DNA of 64,000 bases, from the NCBI GenBank assembly GCA_036674765.1, contig JARVKI010000075.1, forward strand, positions 147,541-211,540. Direction: 5' to 3'. Every line of letters starts with the position of its first letter. Position 1 is the stretch's first letter. The translations under genes were made by a program, and so were the position numbers. This DNA is from Seiridium cupressi. Taxonomy: Eukaryota > Ascomycota > Sordariomycetes > Amphisphaeriales > Sporocadaceae. Under the pieces are notes generated by a model, which was not told the DNA's origin, did not search any database, and saw nothing but the letters and a program-made list of their open reading frames with translations. Shown piece by piece: positions 57,651 to 64,000 of this stretch.

Positions 57651-58769
57651 GGATGGATCCCTCGGCGGCATGACGAAATATACAGGTTCCCTCCCCGGAG
57701 CATTTGGGTATTTATGCTGCTGTACTGACAACATGGCAAGGTAGATACCTCGGATTTTGGCTACTAGGTCGTAGTCATGTTGTACTTGTTCGTAATGTGT
57801 CAATACTTCCATCAGTTCCAAGAACCCCGCAAGCAAAGCACAACTCATGGACTGGCGTTGCGCCGCTGATATGATCTTCCGAGGCTCATCACCACTACAG
57901 AGATACAATGCAATGCGAGTGGTGGCAGGCACTTATGTCGTACATCTCAGGGCGAGAGCGAACCAGCTGATCCTGTAACCATCTTGCGGAGTTCTCTTGC
58001 GATGGAGATGATGATGCGGCATGCATATGACTTTTTGTCAACACAAACTTATCACATATGACCATAGGTTTTAGAAAACTCGGTATTCCGTCCGCTCTGT
58101 TATATATAAAGTGGAAGTCAGCAGGGCAATTCGTAAGGCCCCTATTATTAGATTATAGCGGCGGGCTCGTAACCTCGTGGTATTATAGATTTAGGGTTTT
58201 ACGGGGCCGGGTTCGCGGAAAACTGCCTGCGTACTAAGTAGCTATGAATTGAAATTAGGGGTAGATGCAACGGATGATGCTAATGACCTGAAGGTGCACG
58301 GGGAGTGGTTTTGAGTCGGCTTTTTCTTTGCTATTTATAAAAGCTGGCAACCTGTTATAAATAACCACGGATCGCGTTTTACCGCCGCATGTTTTATGCA
58401 GGTTTACGCGCTTACTAGCCGTAGCCTTATATCAGATCTCCGACATAAATCCTAGCTAATTAGGAATACTAGTCCGTACTTTATTAAATAACTGGCGCGT
58501 AACATTTCATTTCTATTTTTTCTTCGTAGGATGAACAAGAATAGCTCGACCAAAAATGGGCCTAGGCGCTAGATAGTGCAAATCTCGTGCTTAAAAAGCC
58601 GCGAGGTAGAAGACGGTATTCGAATATAAATAGTTTGAGAACCTATATCTACGCTAATATTAAAGTGATTCTTGAATACCACCTTTTTCGTCGTATAAAT
58701 AATCCGTCGCTTTCCCTTTACGTACACCAACATACCGTACACATATTAGTACACACTAGAACCCCGGTA
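57651..58769. other. AT-rich, RIP-like accessory DNA
   Basis: From about 58,000 the sequence becomes TA-rich with many TTATA/TAATA strings, poor in coding signal. The frame that carries the HET relic is open back to about 58587 but has no recognisable start. It may be a decayed repeat. Confidence 0.45.
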
Positions 58770-60871
58770 TTTTCTTATAAACGGCTGCCCCGTTCCGAAT
58801 TATACATAAGAGTGCTCGATATTAATCCTGCCGATAACTATAATATGCCGTTTAGCGGCGATCTTTGAGAGGTCCGCATCGATCAGTTCCATATTTATAT
58901 TACCTTCTCGTACACGTAGGGCACCGCCCTAGTTATATGTTTCTTTGCTCTTGGGAGCCCTCGCTCAATCCTGCGCATTACGCCGAACCTCGATGCCGCG
59001 CTTAGGGAGTATCGCAGGACTGGTCGCACACTCTAGGTAGATGCAGTGTGCATCAACCAACAAGACAATGCAGAAAAGAGTTAGCAGATAGCTTTAATAG
59101 ACCGAATATATCGGGACGCCAGCCGGGCTCTGGTCTGGCTCGGCCACAGTCGGAAGGACGTTGCGATCCTTCATGAAGTGCGATGCTTATTGCACACCAT
59201 GAAAGACAAGCACACGCTGTCGCAATCAAAAAAAGACAGACTGCAGGCACTACTGTCCGAGCTAGACGTCAATGCTTGGTTCAGCAGGCGATGGATCATC
59301 CAAGAAGTCGCACTCAATTCCAACGTCGCCCTTTACTGTAGGCGAATTGAGCTGTCGTGGATTGATCTCGTTTTTTTAAACGGGCAATTTGACTTTAACC
59401 ATTCGCTTCCCAAGGACAGCGACATCGTGCAAAATCTAAAGCGACTGGCCGCGCTATGGATTCGGCAGTCCTTTCCAATTCATAATATACTCGTTAACGA
59501 CAGCTCCTCTATACTCTCCCTGCTGAACCTCCACGATAGTGCCCAGTGCGGCGATGACAAGGACAGAATCTTCGCATTGCTGTCACTGGGCTCATGATGT
59601 ATTCCCTACCAGCGCTAATCGGGGCATCGCGTTCGACGCCGACTACTCCCAGACCGTTGAGCAGGTGTACTTGGACTTTGCCGAGGCCATGGCCCGCGCC
59701 GGGCTCCTGCTGCCACTTATGATGTGCGCCGCGTCGCGATCGTCTTCTCGATCGAGACCAACAACTCTGCCATCGTGGGTACCCGACTGGCGAATAGCTC
59801 CCTCATCGCGCACGTGGATGGCGACCGACAGCGAACCCATCTGGAACGTGGGCAGATCCAATGCGGGCGTTAACCACGACAATAGCCGCTTCCCGAGGCC
59901 TGATACGCCTGTGCTGCGGGGGACACACTACCACGAGATATCGGCTGCTATGGCCTGCATTATCATCAAATCGACATCCGCGCCGTGGCATCGACTTCAT
60001 CGCATGGGCCATGCCTTGCACCAAAGATCCACTACGCGAGGGTTGGAGCTAGCCACCTTTACGCCTCTAGAAGTCGCATGGTCAAGTACAATCCAGTCGG
60101 GTCCCAATTCCTGGCACGAGCATGCAGTAGCCTCACTGGCCGGTCTGTGGGTGCATCTGCGCAGCAGTCATCACTCACAGCGCGTCCTAAGACAGGCATG
60201 GGTTGCAGTCCTCAGCTTAGCATACAAGGTCTGCCTTGGCGGGAACGAATTCTGGCATGAAAAACGGCCAATCCCCGAGCCTCCTTCGGACGCCGCAGCC
60301 GCAGCCACAATGTCAGAGTTTCTGGACCTACTGGAAAGCACAGGGTCCTGTCGCCGAGGGTTATGCACAATATTGCTTTACAACAGTAAACTTGGCACGT
60401 CCAGCAGCCGAGTTCCACGAGATTGGCCACTTGTCGGTTATTGTTCCTTCAAAGCGCGGGTCGGCGACTGCGTCACGTACTTTGGCCGGCGAGATTGCTG
60501 GCCTATAAGGCAATCGCAGCGCCGAAGAGCATCACACGAGAGTCTTGACGAGCCGCTCCAAGACCACGAAATGGAAATCAAATACAATGCGACCATGCTA
60601 CTGCGGCCAGTCTCGCGTCTCGACGAAATGGCAAAGGTGCCATGGGGCGAAGATGGCTCAAGTGGAAGGCAGGTCGCGCTTGAGCAGCATATATACCCAT
60701 ATATACCAAGTTGTTGGAGACTGCTTCGTCGGCCGCCAATCTCTTTACAGAGAAGCCGTTCGCCGGCATCTGGATATTGATGAATTACATCTAGAGTGCG
60801 AGTCTCCAGACGATAGATGGAGTGATGAGGAACCGAGAGTGCTGGCCACAAAATGGCATGGACGACGGTGA
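58770..60871 (+). pseudogene. Heterokaryon incompatibility (HET-domain) pseudogene
   Basis: Read in one frame, 58770-59595 shows a HET domain from its start: FSYKRLPRSELYIRVLDINP, then FSYT-stop-G (the LSYxWG motif), VDAVCINQQDNAEKS, IYRDASRALVWLG and WFSRRWIIQEVALNSNVALY, then CGDDKDRIFALLSLG. Stops lie at 58866 (TGA), 58917, 59034 and 59082 (TAG). In the three TAG cases the family has Trp (TGG), so they look like G-to-A changes of the RIP type. A one-base shift at about 59595 moves the frame to 59596-60700, and a second shift near 60700 leads to YQVVGDCFVGRQSLYREAV (usual HET C terminus) up to 60871. HET proteins trigger non-self recognition cell death after hyphal fusion; this copy should be dead. 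Confidence 0.85.
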
Positions 60872-61325
60872 ACCTATTGCTTGTCTGAAATCTTGCAGCG
60901 CTGTGCATTGAAATAAGGTGGCTGGGGGCAACCCAGACTGTGGCTGTATATAGTGGGAGCCTTCCCGCGTCCTTTTAGGGTAGTATTGCTGGTCAATTAC
61001 ACGAATATTGAACATACCTTTTGACACTGGGCGCTTCTACTGTAAGCTTGGGAATATAATGCTTCACAATAGATACTCCAAAGTACTCGGAAGCAAGGGA
61101 AATTCAGAAATTCAGAAATTCAACGAATTCGAGGGCAACCAACTGTTACCTAGCTTCTATAGCACCAGTGCGTTGTGTAGACTGAACTGTCTGACACTAC
61201 AGGCAACTTGTTCTCCTTGTCTACGACTAGGCACAGGTGAAAGGGTGCTTGCCAAGATTCTCCATGTCGTTAATTAACCCACGAGCCATGGTGAACCTAA
61301 AAACGGGTGATGTATGGGCTGAAAT
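60872..61325. other. intergenic between convergent HET relic and uncharacterised gene
   Basis: No coding frame with a family pattern was seen. A short direct duplication (AAATTCAGAAATTCAGAAATTC) lies at about 61099-61120. Confidence 0.45.
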
Positions 61326-62452
61326 CTATAGCTCGTCTGAGGTCTTGAAGTTGCCGTGGTCATAATCCGGGGCCATCCCATCACCCTGCGCCTCAGCATC
61401 GAGGTATCCTGGAGCATACCGCTCAATGTCCCTCCTCCACTGTTCCTCACTCGTGTCTCCCTCGAAAGTCTCAATATATTGCTTGTTTGATTTCAATAGA
61501 TCCAGGATTGGCCTATCCATATCGAGCCTAGTTATTGTGTTTAGACACTTTTCCCGGGTAAACTATATACGAGGACAAAACTTACACTTTGTTGGCGAAG
61601 GGACTTATCAAAGGATCGTCATCGACCATAATCCTCGGCAGATCATGTCCAAGTCCATATATCTTGCAATATGCATCATATGTAAACAAGGGCAAAACTC
61701 GCGCGTCTTCTTCGACGCTCCCATTGTTCTCAAAGTGGCCATAACAACAGGCGCCCAGTATCAAGCGCTTCCTGGTCGGCGAAGAACTTGTCTGGGCCCC
61801 AGCTATGGAAAATGACCGTACTCTGGCTCGTCATGGCCATGTGATTGAAGAGAGCAGCCTCGACCCAAAGCCATTTGTAAAAGTCTTTGGGCGTCACAAG
61901 GCTTGGGCCCGCCGCGTTAGGCTCGATAGTATAGATACCCGAGCCTTTGTTGGCGTCCCCGATACTAGGGCCTTCTCCTAACCCGTCCAGGCGATACATC
62001 ATGATTCGCATCTTTGCCCACAGAGCGCGGTTTCGGGGACTAAGGGGCTGCGGAACGAGCAAGTTGCAGAACCCGTAGTCCTTCTCTTCGCGCCTCCGAT
62101 CACCCTTCAAAGCTGCAGGATACCAGCCGTCTTGTCCGCGGTTCGGTGCGCGGTCTTGATATGCATCGCGCTCCGTCTGCTCAAAGGCCGCCCAACGCTC
62201 CACCAGCTTGCGGCGTTGGTTGACCTCAAAGTCGGCATCATCATTGCCGGACTCACGCGCCTCGACGTTCTCCTGCGCCAAAGTTAGCCATATGTCATGT
62301 TACCTGACGCGCCCCCTGTAAAACCGGGTTCTGACTTCGAGGAATAATTGCCAACCTTTGCACTCCTCATCAAGACCTTCTTCTATCGGCTCATCGTGGC
62401 AGCGGACGTGTACTGGGATGCCGCCTGGCCAGTACTTGGCTGGATCCGCCAT
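61326..62452 (-). pseudogene. uncharacterised fungal gene with one surplus base (frameshift or sequencing error)
   Basis: Exons 62452-62336, 62272-61586 and 61527-61326 are flanked by normal introns (63 bp, GTCAGA...CTAAC...GCAG; 58 bp, GTAAGT...CTAG). Their summed length is 1006, one base more than 335 codons. The protein frame starts MADPAKYWPGGIPVHVRCHD, goes through ECKGWQLFLE, NQRRKLVERWAAFEQTERDA and FYKWLWVEAALFNHMAM, and is lost at about 61771-61777 (after WGPDKFFAD). It resumes one base over with RLILGACCYGHFENNGSVEE and ends APDYDHGNFKTSDEL. No named domain is recognised. Everything else is intact, so this is either very recent inactivation or an assembly indel. Function unknown. 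Confidence 0.6.
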
Positions 62453-63027
62453 ATTGCATTCAGGACCTCTAGCCGTGCGGTGCGGGGGGCCCTCAGGTAT
62501 TTGGTGCCAGCGGGTGAGTAAAGTGTCGTTTTATAAAACAAATCATATTTAAAAGGGAAGTAGTGGTATTTGACTTCTCTCGAGCTCCGGTGGAGGACTA
62601 AGAAGTTAGGTACCTCGGTGGGCTATTTAGTGGAGGAGGTCGGACACTGACGTTGGTGTCTATTGTGGGTGAGAATATAATCACGAAAATGTCCACCATT
62701 GATACGGGTCGGATAGCAGCCTCAATGGAACGCATTTCCAGCTAATTAGTAGTAGCTGAACAGGCACCCAATAATTATCCCCGTTACATCGCCGTTCTAG
62801 CCTGCTATTCCTGGCCGACGGTCCAATCTGCTAGCCCATTGGATAGATTCCAGGTTATTAGGAGTGGCATTCCTATACTAGGTGTATCATATGTAGCACA
62901 ATTTATTAATCTCCTTGCTTTCCGTGCCGGATATTATATCGACCCCGAGACTACCGATACCATTCTGTCTCGGCAAACACGCATTATCCCGAGCCTAGAC
63001 GCCCACCTTCTGCAGAGTCCGAGGCGA
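62453..63027. other. intergenic, accessory DNA
   Basis: It contains the promoter of the uncharacterised minus-strand gene. The ORF 62839-63126 (+) overlaps the chitin-binding relic on the other strand and is not supported. Confidence 0.4.
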
Positions 63028-63660
63028 TTAGGAACAAGTCCCGAAATTCGAATCGCAGTTCGATCCGCAGTAGTCACTAGTCGAACCGCTGGTTCGAGGA
63101 GTCATGTCAGCCAAAGCGCACAGTAATTCAATTACGAAACAATTGCCAAGCTCTAACCGCTGTAGGTTTTCACAGTAGCTACAATCGGCAACCGGAACGT
63201 TGGTAATAGGTAAAGTAACTTATTAATATCCATATATGCTACAGCAGTCTCTAAATTGTAATCTAGTACAGGTATATCCGGCCTCACTGCCACAAGTACC
63301 GTCGGGTGAGACATTACTGACGCTGGTGCTAGCGGCTTCTGTTGCGCTGGAAGTAGAAGTGGGACCAACGGTTGTCGTCGACGTCGTCGTCGTGGCCTCA
63401 CAATTACCAAAATCACTGTCGCAATACGTAACACAATAATCTGTCGACGAGCCGCAATATCCGTAGATGCTATAGCAGTCTCCAAATTGCTAACCTGAGC
63501 ACGTGTATCCGGTGCTATCCTTATACGTGCCGTCGGGAGATATATTTAAGCCCGTCGATGAAGCATTCGTGCCCGTGGCCGTAACCGTAGCCGTGGCCGT
63601 GCCCATAGTCGCTATTACGCCGGTAATAGCCGTTTCGGTATCCGTAAATAAGCCAATCTA
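63028..63660 (-). pseudogene. Relic of a chitin-binding (ChtBD1/hevein-type) repeat protein
   Basis: One minus-strand frame carries a Thr/Ala linker (VIATMGTATATVTATGTNAS), then a ChtBD1-like unit (SPDGTYKDSTGYTC, QFGDCYSIYGYCGSSTDYCV, DSDFGNCEA), a second Thr/Ser linker, a second unit (SPDGTCGSEAGYTC, FRDCCSIYGY) and the tail of a third (TSDYCGSNCDSNFGTCS). The frame is broken by stops at 63490, 63223, 63220 and 63028, and several canonical Cys are Tyr (TGY to TAY). Intact ChtBD1 repeats bind chitin and occur in fungal chitinases, deacetylases and effectors; the original enzyme part, if any, is not recognisable. The upstream end fades into AT-rich sequence. Confidence 0.75.
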
Positions 63661-64000
63661 TATAAAGCTTAGTATTCGGTTAAAATAAAAGACTTAATAA
63701 AAAGCTTTTACGTTAATATTAAAAGTTATAATTAGTAAAATAATATTTATATTATAATATAAAACCGGTTATATTTATTTATTATTAATATAAATTTTAT
63801 TAATATATAAATATATAAATTATAAAAAAATATATTAAAAAATAATTAATTATTATTTATAATAATAATTAATTATTTAAATAATATTAATAAATAAAAT
63901 AAAATAAATTAATATTAATATTAATTTTATTTATTTTATTTATTTTATTTATTTTATTTATTTTATTTATTTTATTTATTTTATTTATTTTATTTATTTT
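63661..64000. repeat. extreme A/T tract with TTTTATTTA repeat
   Basis: From about 63768 to the window end there is no G or C. The last about 75 bases are a tandem TTTTATTTA array of about eight copies. No coding content is seen. It may be the edge of an AT isochore or a subtelomeric or centromere-like block. Confidence 0.85.

Noticed and set aside
57453..57932. 159-aa minus ORF
   Set aside because: It overlaps the 3' part of the 2EXR-like gene on the other strand and shows no recognised motif.
58190..58205. telomere-like TTTAGGG word
   Set aside because: It occurs only once and not in tandem.
62839..63126. 95-aa plus ORF
   Set aside because: It partly overlaps the chitin-binding relic on the minus strand; no similarity seen.

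Overview
The window is nuclear DNA of a filamentous ascomycete (Pezizomycotina, most likely a Sordariomycete; the species cannot be read from the sequence). Genes are single transcription units split by 49-126 bp introns with GTRNGN donors, CTRAC-like branch points and YAG acceptors. The proteome is typically fungal: TFIID subunit TAF2, CPSF160/Cft1, a SAS4-domain protein, a Psr1-type phosphatase, a peroxisomal ABCD transporter, an amino-acid permease and an MFS transporter. The right end carries C-to-T/G-to-A decay that looks like repeat-induced point mutation (RIP). No prophage, CRISPR array, rRNA or convincing tRNA was seen.

Layout. Bases 1-22,000 are gene-poor: an MFS transporter (612-2328, -), an F-box/Cys-pair protein (5137-5889, +), a tiny basic ORF (6585-6758, -), a Ser/Thr/Pro-rich three-exon gene (10994-11931, -), a SET-domain protein (15933-16840, +) and a 2EXR/F-box-like protein (20425-21261, -). 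Between them lie long stretches with only a minisatellite and decayed repeats.

Bases 22,000-57,700 are a dense housekeeping block: an APC15-like protein (+), a SAS4-domain protein (+), TAF2 (+), an IQM-like calmodulin-binding protein (-), an amino-acid permease (-), a single-pass membrane protein (-), the ABCD transporter (-), the Psr1-type phosphatase (+), CFT1 (-) and a second 2EXR-like protein (+). Chromatin, transcription and RNA 3'-end functions are prominent, but in a eukaryote this is neighbourhood and not an operon. Exon-intron structures were solved by hand; the lengths of the full spliced models add up to whole codons.

Bases 57,700-64,000 look like a decaying accessory edge. They hold a heterokaryon-incompatibility (HET) pseudogene with in-frame stops and two frameshifts, an uncharacterised gene that is intact except for one surplus base, a relic of a chitin-binding (ChtBD1) repeat protein, and a final stretch of pure A/T. 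I found no clearly new multi-gene system. The most informative items are the RIP-type relics, the plant-IQM-like protein, the phase-0 stop-free intron in TAF2 and the unresolved 5' end of the SET gene.
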